From Nocardia fusca NBRC 14340 (GTDB taxonomy: Bacteria; Actinomycetota; Actinomycetes; Mycobacteriales; Mycobacteriaceae): a DNA stretch of 64,000 nt. Made by a program: the position numbers and the translations under genes. Under the pieces are notes generated by a model, which saw only the letters and a program-made list of their open reading frames with translations, did not search any database and was not told where the DNA came from. Positions 18,367 to 29,269 of the stretch are shown in pieces (the first letter of the stretch is position 1; the number at the start of each line of letters is the position of its first letter). The DNA lies in the NCBI RefSeq assembly GCF_001618425.1, contig NZ_BDCU01000018.1:310001-374000 (forward strand), read 5' to 3'.

Positions 18367-19197
<831 letters not shown>

Positions 19198-19489
19198 CCG
19201 TCGGCCGCCTCTCGGATCCCGGCGAAGCGGACGCGGGAGACGCCCACGGACCGTCGGCGTCGGTGTCGACCAGCGCGGGCAACCCGAAGAATTCCCCCGA
19301 CCAGTGAATTGATCTCCCCGGACGGCGCCCGCCGACGGCGGATCAGGACAGTGCGTTGCGGAACACGGCGGGCGGTAGCCGGGCGGGCCGAGCGATTTCG
19401 GCGTATCTGCCGCACATGATTCTGTCCACCGTCGTGGTTCCCGCGCCGTTACCACCGGAGTCCCGCCTCGGCCCGCGCCGCACTGCCGG

Positions 19490-21091
19490 TCAGTCCGTCC
19501 GGTGATCGGGGGGACGCTCCGCCGCGTACTTTCTGGCCCAGGTGTAATCGGGTTTACCGCTGGGGGACCGCACGATCGTGTCCGTGATCCATACCGCGCG
19601 GGGCACCTTGTACCCGGCGAGGTGGCCGCGGACGTGGGCGCGTAGATCCACGGGATCCAGCGCCTCCCCGGTGAGGCTGACGACCACGGCGACCTGCTGG
19701 CCCCAGCGTTCGTGCGGCACGCCGATCACGGTGGCGTCGTAGATATCGGCGTGCGATTTCACCACGCCCTCGACCTCTTCGGCGAACACCTTCTCCCCAC
19801 CGGTGTTGATCACCATATTGCCGCGGCCGATCAGGCTGATGGTGCCGTCGTCCTCCAGCCGCGCCCGGTCGTCGGTGACCACGATGCGCTGCCCGTCCAC
19901 GACCTTGAACAGTTTCGCGGTGCGCTCCGGATCTTTGTAGTAGCCGATCGGGACCGCGCCGGTCTTCGCCAGCCAGCCCTCTTCGCCCGGTTCCACCGGA
20001 TGTCCGTCGTCGTCGACGACCGCCGCGCCGCGCCCGATCGACACCCGCGGTTTCCGCGCCGGGTCCTCGTCGCGCTGCGCGAATCCGATACCGCCGAAAC
20101 CGGTTTCGGAGGAGCCGATGGAATCGGAGACGAACAGGTTCGGAATCAGGTCCAGCAGCGCGTTCTTGGTGGGCTGGGTGAGCAGGGCGGCGCCCGAGGC
20201 GATCATGAACAACCCGGTGGCGTCCACGGGGTCGGCGCGGTAGGCGTCGATGAGCGGGCGGGCCATCGCGTCACCGGTGACGACCAGGACGCCGGGACGT
20301 TCGGCGGCCACCGTGCGCCAGACGTGGGCGGGATCGAACCGGGGTACGAAGATCACGCAGTTACCGGACCACAGCGCGATGAAGGTCGGCATCATGGCCG
20401 CCAGATGCATGAGCGGCGGCAAAATCATCCAGGTGGAGGGTTCACCCGCGGCGCCGGTGCGGGACTGGTGGTATTCGTCGGTGACGGGTTCGTTGCTGTA
20501 GAAGTCGATTCCGCCGCCGAGGACCCGCCACATGTCCTCCTGGCGCCACAACACGCCCTTGGGCATACCGGTGGTGCCGCCGGTGTACATGACGAACAGA
20601 TCGTCGGCGGTGCGCGCCACCTCCGGCCGGGTGGTGGGTGCGGCCGCGGTGACCTCGGCCAGGCAGTCGACACCGGGGTCGGCCGGAGTGCGGTCGTCGG
20701 CCGCGCACAGCAGATATTTCAGCCGCGGCGACCGCTGCGCCGCGGCACGGACCGCCTCCCCGTAGCAGGCGTGGTACACCAGATATTCGAGGTCGGCGTT
20801 GTCGTAGAGGTAGGCGAGTTCCTCGGGGCCGTACCGGAAATTGATGTTGACCGGTACAGCGGCCAGTTTGAAGCAGGCGATCAGCGTCTGCATCGTATCG
20901 ATGCTGTTGTGCATCTGGAACCCGATATGCGTGCCGCGGGTGACCCCCTGGGCCGCGAGGTGGTGGGCGAGCTGGTTGGCGCGTTCTTCCAGCTCACGGT
21001 AGGTCACGCGCCGACCCTCTTCGATCAGCGCGATCCGGTCGGGCACGGCGTCGACCGAATGTTCGAACAGGTCGGCGAAATTATTGGCCAT
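19490..21091 (-). CDS. Acyl-CoA synthetase, FadD19-like
   Basis: 533 residues. ANL-family ligase: P-loop MYTGGTTGMPKGVLWRQEDMW, adenylate motif SIGSSETG, ITDDRARLEDDG hinge region and C-terminal SGKPDYTWARKY with the acyl-adenylate Lys. The GVLWRQEDMWRVLGGGIDF stretch resembles FadD19 and related steroid side-chain CoA ligases of mycobacteria and rhodococci. It would activate a bulky carboxylate, perhaps a sterol or terpenoid acid, to its CoA ester. Last gene of a leftward operon headed by the CYP51-type ferredoxin. Substrate assignment is inference. Confidence 0.88.
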   Translation of the reverse strand: MANNFADLFEHSVDAVPDRIALIEEGRRVTYRELEERANQLAHHLAAQGVTRGTHIGFQMHNSIDTMQTLIACFKLAAVPVNINFRYGPEELAYLYDNADLEYLVYHACYGEAVRAAAQRSPRLKYLLCAADDRTPADPGVDCLAEVTAAAPTTRPEVARTADDLFVMYTGGTTGMPKGVLWRQEDMWRVLGGGIDFYSNEPVTDEYHQSRTGAAGEPSTWMILPPLMHLAAMMPTFIALWSGNCVIFVPRFDPAHVWRTVAAERPGVLVVTGDAMARPLIDAYRADPVDATGLFMIASGAALLTQPTKNALLDLIPNLFVSDSIGSSETGFGGIGFAQRDEDPARKPRVSIGRGAAVVDDDGHPVEPGEEGWLAKTGAVPIGYYKDPERTAKLFKVVDGQRIVVTDDRARLEDDGTISLIGRGNMVINTGGEKVFAEEVEGVVKSHADIYDATVIGVPHERWGQQVAVVVSLTGEALDPVDLRAHVRGHLAGYKVPRAVWITDTIVRSPSGKPDYTWARKYAAERPPDHRTD

Positions 21092-21132
21092 ATCAGTCCT
21101 GCGGTGGGCCGGGCACTGGGTGCCGGGAGGGG

Positions 21133-22383
21133 TCAGACAACGGTGAGGGGCAGTGGGATACCGCGGTCGGTGAACCGGAAATCGACGCCCGTGCTGAAGC
21201 GGGTGATCGCCACCTCCGGCGCTTCGGCGAACGGCTGGTCGGCGCGCGAGATCTCGGCGGTCCAGCCGTCGGGTCCCTCGTCGACGACCCGGCTCCGCAG
21301 ATGCGGGTCGACTCCGCGGACCAGGGCGTCCAGCGGACCGAGCCGGTCGGGCTCGATCATCGACAACCAGCCGCGGTCGGTGCGCGCGCCGCTGCCGGCG
21401 GGGAACCGGATGCGCAGGACACCGATGCCGGGCTCGACGTCGACATCGGTGTAGTGCCGCGGATTCAGCGCCGGATGTACGCGCAACACCTGGGCGAGCG
21501 CGTCCAGATCGGTGCCCAGCCCGAGGCATGCGCGGATCCGTTCCGAGGCCACCCCGGCGATTCCGGTGAACTGTTTGCGCCCGATCTCCAGTGCGGCGGC
21601 GTCGTCGGTGCGTTCGTGCACCGCGATCATGAACCCGAGCACCAGCAGATGCTGCTGCAGGCACACCTCCTCGGCGATCCGGACCAGGGCCGAATGCGAG
21701 AAGTCGGCGAACCGTAGATCGCTGAGCAGCGGCCCGCTGTAGTCGGCGCGGCCCTCGTCGCCCGGGTCGATATCGGCCAGCGGCAGCTGCGCGGCCACCG
21801 ACTCCGCCACCAGTGGCGCGTTGTGCGGCACCTCCGGCGGGGTGTGCGATTCGTCGATGATCACCGTCCACGCGCACACGGGATGCCGGTCGGCGGGGAC
21901 CCGCGGCGGGCGGTGGATGGGCCGCACCTGGGCGTACTTGTTGGTGGCCAGTGCCGTGGCGTCGAAGGTGGGATCCTCGATGTCGTGGCACATGGCCGTC
22001 ACATAGTCGGGACCCATCGGTTCGACGTCGACCAGGGCGCCGCAGTGGTCGAGCCAGAACTCGCCGTGGCGGGCATCGTCGACGCGGAACCGGAAGTCCA
22101 TGAACTGCGGTGGCGCGCCGATATCGAGCTGTAGTCCCTTGAAGATGGTGACCACGTCGTCGCCGGTGTAACCGAGTGCCCGCTGCATCCGCCGGGTATA
22201 GACCGGGCTGGACAGCTGCCATTCCTCGATCGCGACCTCGGCCATTCCTTCCCGGCCGAACGCGGAGATGCAGTGCGCCATCCCGGACCGGTCGATCAGC
22301 TGGCCGCACAGCAGCAGTTCGGGCACCAGGACGGCCAGTTGCTCCCGGGTCAGCTCGTGGAACCTGCTGGTGGGTACGGACAT
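21133..22383 (-). CDS. Conserved hypothetical protein, 416 residues
   Basis: Starts MSVPTSRFHELTREQLAVLVPELLLCGQLIDRSG. No recognised domain. There are no transmembrane helices or signal peptide. It is rich in acidic and aromatic residues and has a Cys at the end of the first helix (LLCGQ). The pattern of short motifs (DYVTAMCHDIEDP, FTGIAGVASERIRACLGLG) suggests an enzyme or binding protein of two similar-sized halves, but I cannot name it. It lies 5 bases after the NTF2-like gene and 41 before fadD, inside the ferredoxin-led operon. Confidence 0.75.
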   Translation of the reverse strand: MSVPTSRFHELTREQLAVLVPELLLCGQLIDRSGMAHCISAFGREGMAEVAIEEWQLSSPVYTRRMQRALGYTGDDVVTIFKGLQLDIGAPPQFMDFRFRVDDARHGEFWLDHCGALVDVEPMGPDYVTAMCHDIEDPTFDATALATNKYAQVRPIHRPPRVPADRHPVCAWTVIIDESHTPPEVPHNAPLVAESVAAQLPLADIDPGDEGRADYSGPLLSDLRFADFSHSALVRIAEEVCLQQHLLVLGFMIAVHERTDDAAALEIGRKQFTGIAGVASERIRACLGLGTDLDALAQVLRVHPALNPRHYTDVDVEPGIGVLRIRFPAGSGARTDRGWLSMIEPDRLGPLDALVRGVDPHLRSRVVDEGPDGWTAEISRADQPFAEAPEVAITRFSTGVDFRFTDRGIPLPLTVV

Positions 22384-22388
22384 CGGGG

Positions 22389-22940
22389 TCACCAGAGGGA
22401 GGCCGGCGCGGTGCCGATCCGGTACCACCCCGGCAGCCGGCCGGAGGTGGCCTTGGCGATCCGCGCGTTCATCCCGTCCGACATCGCCTTATCGGTCATC
22501 ATCTCCAGGAACAGCGCGGAGACATTGCCGTAGTCGAAGAAGTCACGTTGCCACGACCACTGGTAGTCGCCGCCGTAGCGGAACCAGCTGCCGCCGATCC
22601 CGTTCACCGTGTACTTGCTGCCGTCGGCGCGCGGTGTGGTGTCGTAGACCTGTTTCCAGAAGCCGATCACATCGCCGCTGCGCTCGTCGATGACGAACTG
22701 CTGGTAGGGGTACTGCCAGCCCTCCAGGCCCTCCATCTCCTGGCCGAGCGCGAGATCGCGGATCTCGTCGCGGCCGACGGCCATGAATTCGTCTTTGGGG
22801 CCGTAGTTCCAGCCGTAGGTGGCGTCGGCGGTGTACATATCGGCGAGCGGCTTCCAGTCGCCGAGCTTCTCACATCGTTCGTTCTCCGCCACCCAGCGGC
22901 GCACCATCTCGTCGAGTTCGGCGCGGTCGAAACCTGTCAT
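22389..22940 (-). CDS. NTF2/SnoaL-like fold protein
   Basis: 183 residues. The cone-like NTF2 fold is suggested by an N-terminal helix (ELDEMVRRWVAENERCEKLGDWKPLADMY), the TADATYGWNYGPKDEFMAVGRDEIRDLA loop and later beta strands (YQQFVIDERSGDVIGFWKQVYD). The family holds steroid isomerases, polyketide cyclases and dehydratases. GAAAGGGACATATCC precedes the ATG at 22940. It lies between the ferredoxin and the unknown 416-residue protein. A steroid-isomerase-like job would suit the CoA ligase and CYP51 context but is inference. Confidence 0.75.
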   Translation of the reverse strand: MTGFDRAELDEMVRRWVAENERCEKLGDWKPLADMYTADATYGWNYGPKDEFMAVGRDEIRDLALGQEMEGLEGWQYPYQQFVIDERSGDVIGFWKQVYDTTPRADGSKYTVNGIGGSWFRYGGDYQWSWQRDFFDYGNVSALFLEMMTDKAMSDGMNARIAKATSGRLPGWYRIGTAPASLW

Positions 22941-23058
22941 GGATATGTCCCTTTCGAAAAGAACCTGTCGGGGGTGGAACGGTCGGTCGCAGTGGTCATC
23001 GGGAACGAGCGGGGTCTGCGTGGTCACGGCGCGCCGGAGCCTCCGGGCCCGGCTGCGC

Positions 23059-24038
<980 letters not shown>

Positions 24039-24108
24039 CGACCACGATCTTCCACCCGCCGGGACGCGCCACGGCCCGCCGGCCCCACCACAGACAAGGC
24101 ACACGAGT

Positions 24109-24984
24109 ATGCGTTTCGGCATCGTTCTGTTCACCAGTGACCGCGGGATCACCCCCGCCGCCGCGGCCCGGGCCGCCGAGGACCACGAATTCTCCTCCTT
24201 CTACGTCCCCGAACACACCCATATCCCGGTGAAACGCGAAGCCGCGCACCCCCAGACCGGCGACGCGTCGCTGCCCGACGACCGCTATATGCGCACTCTC
24301 GACCCGTGGGTGGCACTCGCCACCGCCGCCGCGGTCACCGAACGGATCGAACTGGCCACCGCGGTCGCGCTGCCGGTTGAACACGATCCGATCACCCTCG
24401 CCAAAACCATCGCCTCACTCGACCACCTCTCCGGCGGCCGGGTCACCCTGGGCGCGGGCTTCGGCTGGAACACCGACGAGCTGGCCGATCACGGTATACC
24501 CGGCAACAAACGGCGCACGGCCCTGCGGGAATACCTGGAGGCCATGCGGGCGCTGTGGCGTGAGGACGAGGCCGCCTACGACGGCGACTTCGTGCGGTTC
24601 GGGCCCAGCTGGGCCTGGCCCAAACCGGTCGACCGCACCGTTCCCGTCCTGATCGGCGCGGCCGGTACCGAACGGACCTGCGCCTGGATCGCGAAACACG
24701 CCGACGGCTGGATCACCACCCCGGGGGAGAACGATATCTCCGGCAGTCTGGCGACGCTGAAGAAGGCGTGGGCCGACGCCGGCCGCGAGGGTGCGCCCCG
24801 GGTGGTGGCCCTGGATTTCAAACCCGACGCCGACCGTCTGGCGTCCTGGGCCGCCGACGGTGTCACCGATGTGCTGTACGGCTTGCCGGACAAGGGCGAA
24901 CCGGAGGTGCGTGCCTATCTCGAACGGTTGGCTGGCACACTGCGGAGCATGAATTCGATCACCGAGACGGGCGAGGACAGCTAG
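24109..24984 (+). CDS. LLM class F420-dependent oxidoreductase (TIGR03619-like)
   Basis: 291 residues. Luciferase-like TIM barrel: MRFGIVLFTSDRGITPAAAARAAE, FSSFYVPEHTHIPV, ELATAVALPVEHDPITLAKTIASLDHLSGGRVTLGAGFGW and GAAGTERTCAWIAKHADGW. These are the usual marks of actinobacterial F420H2-dependent reductases or dehydrogenases. The stop TAG shares one base with the GTG of the glycosyltransferase. Cofactor assignment is by family; the substrate is unknown. Confidence 0.85.
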   Translation: MRFGIVLFTSDRGITPAAAARAAEDHEFSSFYVPEHTHIPVKREAAHPQTGDASLPDDRYMRTLDPWVALATAAAVTERIELATAVALPVEHDPITLAKTIASLDHLSGGRVTLGAGFGWNTDELADHGIPGNKRRTALREYLEAMRALWREDEAAYDGDFVRFGPSWAWPKPVDRTVPVLIGAAGTERTCAWIAKHADGWITTPGENDISGSLATLKKAWADAGREGAPRVVALDFKPDADRLASWAADGVTDVLYGLPDKGEPEVRAYLERLAGTLRSMNSITETGEDS

Positions 24985-26246
24985 TGCGGATAGCCCTGTT
25001 GTCCTACCGCAGCAAGCCTCATTGCGGTGGGCAGGGGGTCTACGTGCGCCGCCTCAGCGCCGGACTGGCCGAACTCGGCCACGACGTGGAGGTCTTCTCC
25101 GGTCAGCCCTATCCCGCCGACCTGGATCCGCGCGTAACCCTGACCGAGGTGCCCAGCCTGGACCTCTATCGCGACGACGACCCGTTCCGCACGCCGCACC
25201 CCCGTGAGATCCGGGACCGGATCGATCTGCTGGAACTGGCCACCATGTGGACCGCCGGTTTCCCGGAACCGCGCACCTTCAGCCTGCGCGCGGCCCGCCT
25301 GCTGCGCGGACGGGTCCACGATTTCGATGTCGTGCACGACAACCAGTGTCTCGGCAATGGGCTGCTCGATATCGCGAAACGGCTGCCGCTGGTCGCCACC
25401 GTGCACCATCCCATCACCAAGGACCGCGAAGTGGACCTGGCGGCAGCAATCTGGCGGCGCAAACCGCTGGTGCGCCGCTGGTACGGCTTTCTGGGTATGC
25501 AGGAGCGCATCGCCCGGCGGATCCCCGATCTGCTCACCGTCTCCTCGTCGTCGGCCACCGATATCGCCGACGATTTCGGTGTCGATCCCGGGCAGCTCAA
25601 TGTCGTGCCGCTCGGTGTGGACACCGAACTGTTCGCGCCGCGCGGTCCCCGGGTGCCGGGCCGGATCGTCGCCGTCGCCAGCGCCGACAAACCCCTCAAA
25701 GGCATCACGCATCTGCTGCAGGCGCTGACCCGGCTGCGGATCACCCACCGGGTGGAACTACAGCTGGTGGCGAAACTGGAGCCCAACGGGCCCACCGAGA
25801 AGCAGATCGCCGAACTCGGCCTCTCCGATATCGTCACGGTCCGCGCCGGGCTCACCGATACCGAACTCGCCGAGGTCCTGGCGTCGGCGGAGATCGCCTG
25901 CATCCCGTCCCTCTACGAAGGCTTCTCGCTGCCCGCGGTGGAGGCCATGGCGTCGGGGACCCCGCTGGTGGTCAGCCGCACCGGTGCGCTCCCGGAGGTC
26001 GTCGGCGAACCGGGCGTCTGCGCCGAACTCACCGAACCCGGCGATTCCGCCGAACTGGCCCGGGTGATCGGGCAGCTGCTGGATTCCCCGCAGACCCGGC
26101 AGCGGATGCAGGCCGCCGCCCGGGACCGCGCCGTCTCGGTGTTCAGCTGGGAATCGGTGGCCGCACAGACCGTGCAGGTGTACGAGCGGGCCATCGCCCG
26201 GCACACCGGATCGGCAGAATTCATCACAGGAGGCGCCTCGTGCTGA
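24984..26246 (+). CDS. Glycosyltransferase family 4
   Basis: 420 residues, GT-B fold. N-terminal RIALLSYRSKPHCGGQGVYVRRLSAGLAELGHDV binds the acceptor side; HDNQCLGNGLL and TVHHPITKDREVDL follow. The C-terminal nucleotide-sugar lobe has VPLGVDTELF, SADKPLKGITHLLQAL and the EX7E motif CIPSLYEGFSLPAVEAMASGTPLV. It probably adds a hexose to a lipid or small acceptor in the cytoplasm. The GTG at 24984 has GAGGAC upstream and overlaps the LLM stop. It is coupled to the methyltransferase (7-base overlap). Confidence 0.88.
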   Translation: MRIALLSYRSKPHCGGQGVYVRRLSAGLAELGHDVEVFSGQPYPADLDPRVTLTEVPSLDLYRDDDPFRTPHPREIRDRIDLLELATMWTAGFPEPRTFSLRAARLLRGRVHDFDVVHDNQCLGNGLLDIAKRLPLVATVHHPITKDREVDLAAAIWRRKPLVRRWYGFLGMQERIARRIPDLLTVSSSSATDIADDFGVDPGQLNVVPLGVDTELFAPRGPRVPGRIVAVASADKPLKGITHLLQALTRLRITHRVELQLVAKLEPNGPTEKQIAELGLSDIVTVRAGLTDTELAEVLASAEIACIPSLYEGFSLPAVEAMASGTPLVVSRTGALPEVVGEPGVCAELTEPGDSAELARVIGQLLDSPQTRQRMQAAARDRAVSVFSWESVAAQTVQVYERAIARHTGSAEFITGGASC

Positions 26247-26971
26247 CCGTCGACTTCGACCGCGCCGGGATCGGTCCGGGCGCCCGGGTCATCGATGTGG
26301 GCTGCGGCGCCGGCCGGCATTCGTTCGAGGCCTACCGCCGCGGCGCCGATGTCGTGGCCTTCGACCAGGACGCCCCCGAACTCGCCGGGGTCGCCACCAT
26401 GTTCGAGGCCATGGCCCAGGCCGGGGAGGCGCCCGCCGGGGCGAAGGCCGAGGCCGTCCACGGTGACGCTCTCGACCTGCCCTACGGCGCCGGAGAGTTC
26501 GATGTCGTCATCGCCTCGGAGATCCTGGAGCACGTCCCCGCCGACGACGCCGCCATCGCCGAACTCGTGCGGGTACTGCGCCCGGGCGGGCAGCTGGTGG
26601 TGACCGTGCCGCGGTGGCTGCCCGAGCGGGTGTGCTGGGCGCTGTCGGACGAGTACCACGCGAACGAGGGCGGGCATATCCGCATCTACAAGGCGGACGA
26701 GCTGCGGGACAAGATCACCGCGCGCGGCCTGCGGCACACCCACCGCACCCATGTCCACGCCCTGCACTCGCCGTACTGGTGGATCAAATGCGCGGTGGGC
26801 GTACACAAGACCGAGCATCCGCTGGTGCGTGCCTACCATCGGATGCTGGTCTGGGACATGATGAAACAACCGGCACTGACCCGGACAGCGGAGCGGCTGC
26901 TCGACCCACTGATCGGCAAGAGCGTGGCGCTGTACTTCAGCAAGCCGGCGGTGACCCGTGCCGGCGGGTGA
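26240..26971 (+). CDS. Class I SAM-dependent methyltransferase
   Basis: 243 residues. Motif I VIDVGCGAGRHSFEAYRRGADVVAFDQD, motif II FDVVIASEILEHVPADDAAIAELVRVLRPGGQLVVTVPRW. The C-terminal part is unusual, with LHSPYWWIKCAVGVHK and KTEHPLVRAYHRMLVWDMM, suggesting a hydrophobic or membrane-near acceptor. The GTG at 26240 follows ACAGGAGGC and overlaps the glycosyltransferase stop; it overlaps the alpha-toroid gene by 14 bases. Likely acts on the same molecule as its two partners. Confidence 0.85.
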   Translation: MLTVDFDRAGIGPGARVIDVGCGAGRHSFEAYRRGADVVAFDQDAPELAGVATMFEAMAQAGEAPAGAKAEAVHGDALDLPYGAGEFDVVIASEILEHVPADDAAIAELVRVLRPGGQLVVTVPRWLPERVCWALSDEYHANEGGHIRIYKADELRDKITARGLRHTHRTHVHALHSPYWWIKCAVGVHKTEHPLVRAYHRMLVWDMMKQPALTRTAERLLDPLIGKSVALYFSKPAVTRAGG

Positions 26972-28019
26972 ACTCCCCTCGGTCCCTTCGGTTCTCACCC
27001 GCCGCCAGATCCTGCAGACCGCGCAGTCCATCGCCGCCGCGCAGGAACCGGACGGCGCTATTCCGTGGTTCCCGGGCGGGCACACCGACCCCTGGGATCA
27101 CATCGAATCGGCGATGGCGCTCACCGTCGCGGGGCTGCGCGACGAAGCCGTCGCCGCCTACACCTGGTCGGCGCGCACCCAGCGTCCCGACGGGTCGTGG
27201 CCCAGGCAGTTCCGTGCCGGCGAGATCGAGGACCCGGCCACCGATGTGAACTTCTGCGCCTATCTCGCCACCGGTGTCTGGCACTACCTCGCGGTCACCG
27301 GCGACACCGCGTTCGCGGCCGATCTGTGGCCGGTGGTGGCCGCCGCGATCGACCTGGTCGTCGCGAGCCAGGGTGAGCACGGTGAGATCTACTGGCTGCG
27401 CGACGGCGACAAGATCCTGCCGGAGGCGCTGGTGACCGGTTCGGCCAGTATGTACCACAGCATCGGTGCCGCCCTGGCGCTCGCGCGCCGGCTCGGCGAC
27501 CCCCGCCCGGAGTGGGAGACCGCCCGCGACCGGCTCGGCACCGCGCTGCGCCATCACCCGGGGGTCTTCACCCGCAAGGACCGCTATTCGATGGACTGGT
27601 ACTACCCGGTGCTGGGCGGGGCGCTGCGTGGACGGGCCGGATACGAGCGTATCGCCGAACGCTGGGACACCTTCGTGGTCGGCAATATCGGTATCCGCTG
27701 TGTCAGCGACCGGCCCTGGGTCACCGGCGCCGAAACCTGTGAACTCGTCCTGTCCCTCGACGCCCTGGGTGACCGCGACCGCGCGCTCGGCCTGCTGGCC
27801 AGCATCCAGCATCTCCGGGAGACCGACGGCTCCTACTGGACCGGGCTGGTGTACGCGGACGGGAAACGATGGCCGGTGGAACGCACCACCTGGACCGGCG
27901 CCGCGGTGATCCTGGCCGCGGATGCCCTGTCCCGGGCGAGTGCCGGCAACGGGATCTTCCGTGATCTCGCCGCCGATGCCGTCCCGGGGCGGGCGGTGCC
28001 CGTGCGGGTCACCGGCTGA
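26958..28019 (+). CDS. Alpha-toroid protein, prenyltransferase/terpene-cyclase-like
   Basis: 353 residues of repeated helical hairpins with QW-like motifs: QEPDGAIPWFPGG, TQRPDGSWPRQF, SQGEHGEIYWLRDGD and HLRETDGSYWTG. This is the (alpha/alpha)6 toroid seen in squalene cyclases, protein prenyltransferase beta subunits and related glycan-active proteins. No DxDD cyclase acid motif is obvious, so it may bind or modify rather than cyclise an isoprenoid, or be a glycoside-acting relative. The GTG start lies within the methyltransferase end, so the three genes are tightly coupled. Assigning function needs structure. Confidence 0.75.
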   Translation: MPAGELPSVPSVLTRRQILQTAQSIAAAQEPDGAIPWFPGGHTDPWDHIESAMALTVAGLRDEAVAAYTWSARTQRPDGSWPRQFRAGEIEDPATDVNFCAYLATGVWHYLAVTGDTAFAADLWPVVAAAIDLVVASQGEHGEIYWLRDGDKILPEALVTGSASMYHSIGAALALARRLGDPRPEWETARDRLGTALRHHPGVFTRKDRYSMDWYYPVLGGALRGRAGYERIAERWDTFVVGNIGIRCVSDRPWVTGAETCELVLSLDALGDRDRALGLLASIQHLRETDGSYWTGLVYADGKRWPVERTTWTGAAVILAADALSRASAGNGIFRDLAADAVPGRAVPVRVTG

Positions 28020-28040
28020 CGTCCGGGACGGCGCGGCCGC

Positions 28041-28907
28041 TCAGAGTTCGGCGAGCTTCGGCACCGCCGGGGCGAAGGTGTCCACCCATCCGGCCGGGGA
28101 GCCGCCGGGCGGCATGACGATCGCGGTGTGCACGCCGAGCTCGGCGTAACCCGCCATCTGGCGGACGAAGTCGTCGTGCGCGGTGGGGTCCGGGCTGCCC
28201 GCCAGCACGGTTTTGCGGATCCGGTCGTAATCGGTGCCCAGATCGTCGCAGTGGCGGCGCAGCACATCGAGTTTGTGCGCGACTTCCTCGGTGCTCGAGG
28301 CGAACAGATTGCAGGCGTCGCCGTAGCGGGCCACCAGCCGCAGTGTGCGCTTCTCCCCGCCGCCGCCGATCAGCACGGTGGGCCGGTGCAGCGGCTGCGG
28401 CGAACACAGTGTTTCCGCCAGCTGATAGTGCTTGCCCTCGAACGGCCCGTTGTTCTGCGGGTCCCACATCTGCGCACAGATCCGCAGCGTTTCCTCCAGC
28501 CGGTCGAACCGTTCCCCGACCGGTGGATACGGCACACCGAGCCCATGGTGTTCGCGGTCGAACCAGGCGGCCCCGATACCGAGCGCGGCGCGGCCGCCGG
28601 AGAGCACATCGAGGGTGCTGACGATCTTGGCCAGCAGCCCGGGGTGCCGGTAGGTCACACCGGTCACCAGCAGACCGAGTTCGAGCGTGGAGGTGTGCGC
28701 GGCCATGTACCCGAGGCTGGTGTAGCCCTCCAGCATGTTCGCCTCGGCGGGCAGCCCGGTCGGTTCGATCTGGAAGAAATGGTCCATGAACGACAGCCAG
28801 GTCGCCCCGGCCGCCTCCGCTGCCGCGCCGACGAGGGCCAGTTCGCCGGCGATGGCGCCGGTACCGCCGTCGATCTCGAAGATCGGAATGTGCAACCCGA
28901 GTTCCAT
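28041..28907 (-). CDS. LLM class F420-dependent oxidoreductase
   Basis: 288 residues. Barrel motifs MELGLHIPIFEIDGG, ATWLSFMDHFFQIEPTG, ELGLLVTGVTYRHPGLLAKIVSTLDVLSGGRAALGIGAAWFDREH and LIGGGGEKRTLRLVARYGDACNLF. It converges on the alpha-toroid gene, 21 bases away. Its promoter faces the GntR gene. A GAGCGCTC palindrome at 28966-28973, about 60 bases upstream, may be an operator. Probable F420 enzyme of unknown substrate. Confidence 0.83.
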   Translation of the reverse strand: MELGLHIPIFEIDGGTGAIAGELALVGAAAEAAGATWLSFMDHFFQIEPTGLPAEANMLEGYTSLGYMAAHTSTLELGLLVTGVTYRHPGLLAKIVSTLDVLSGGRAALGIGAAWFDREHHGLGVPYPPVGERFDRLEETLRICAQMWDPQNNGPFEGKHYQLAETLCSPQPLHRPTVLIGGGGEKRTLRLVARYGDACNLFASSTEEVAHKLDVLRRHCDDLGTDYDRIRKTVLAGSPDPTAHDDFVRQMAGYAELGVHTAIVMPPGGSPAGWVDTFAPAVPKLAEL

Positions 28908-29269
28908 CGGATTCGTCTCCCCTTGCCGTGGTGGATTATCCGTCGAGCACACGCTACGACCTGGAGAGCGCTCCAAGTCAAGCCGTGGCGGGCGGGTCGC
29001 GGGATGTTTCCGGCCCGATACCACACGTTCCGGCACGTGTTCGGTTCGTCGCCGGGGCGCCCTCGGTGACGGTTCCGAGCCTCGCGGTCGATCATTCGAA
29101 TCGGCCTGATCCCAACCCCGCCGACCTCCGAGCGGGTGGCGCAATAGCGATATCCGCCGGGATCCGCGCTGGTCGTGTCCGTCGGCGCCCGGCGAATTGC
29201 CTCGGGTCGTCCGGCCGCGGCTCGCGGGCCGGCCGGAACTGTCCCGAAACGCCGCTATCGTCAGCGTTC
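28908..29269. other. Divergent intergenic region, LLM/GntR
   Basis: 362 bases. The only notable structure is TGGAGAGCGCTCCA around 28962-28975, with an 8-base GAGCGCTC palindrome at 28966-28973. No convincing small gene or RNA. Confidence 0.4.

Noticed and set aside
22389..22940. Orthologue of the mycobacterial NTF2-fold protein Rv0760c
   Set aside because: Shared fold and cyp51 context are suggestive, but the length (183 residues) and sequence do not allow that assignment.
28962..28975. LacI-type operator (TGGAGAGCGCTCCA)
   Set aside because: Only the central GAGCGCTC is palindromic, flanks do not match, and no LacI gene is nearby; noted but not called as an operator.
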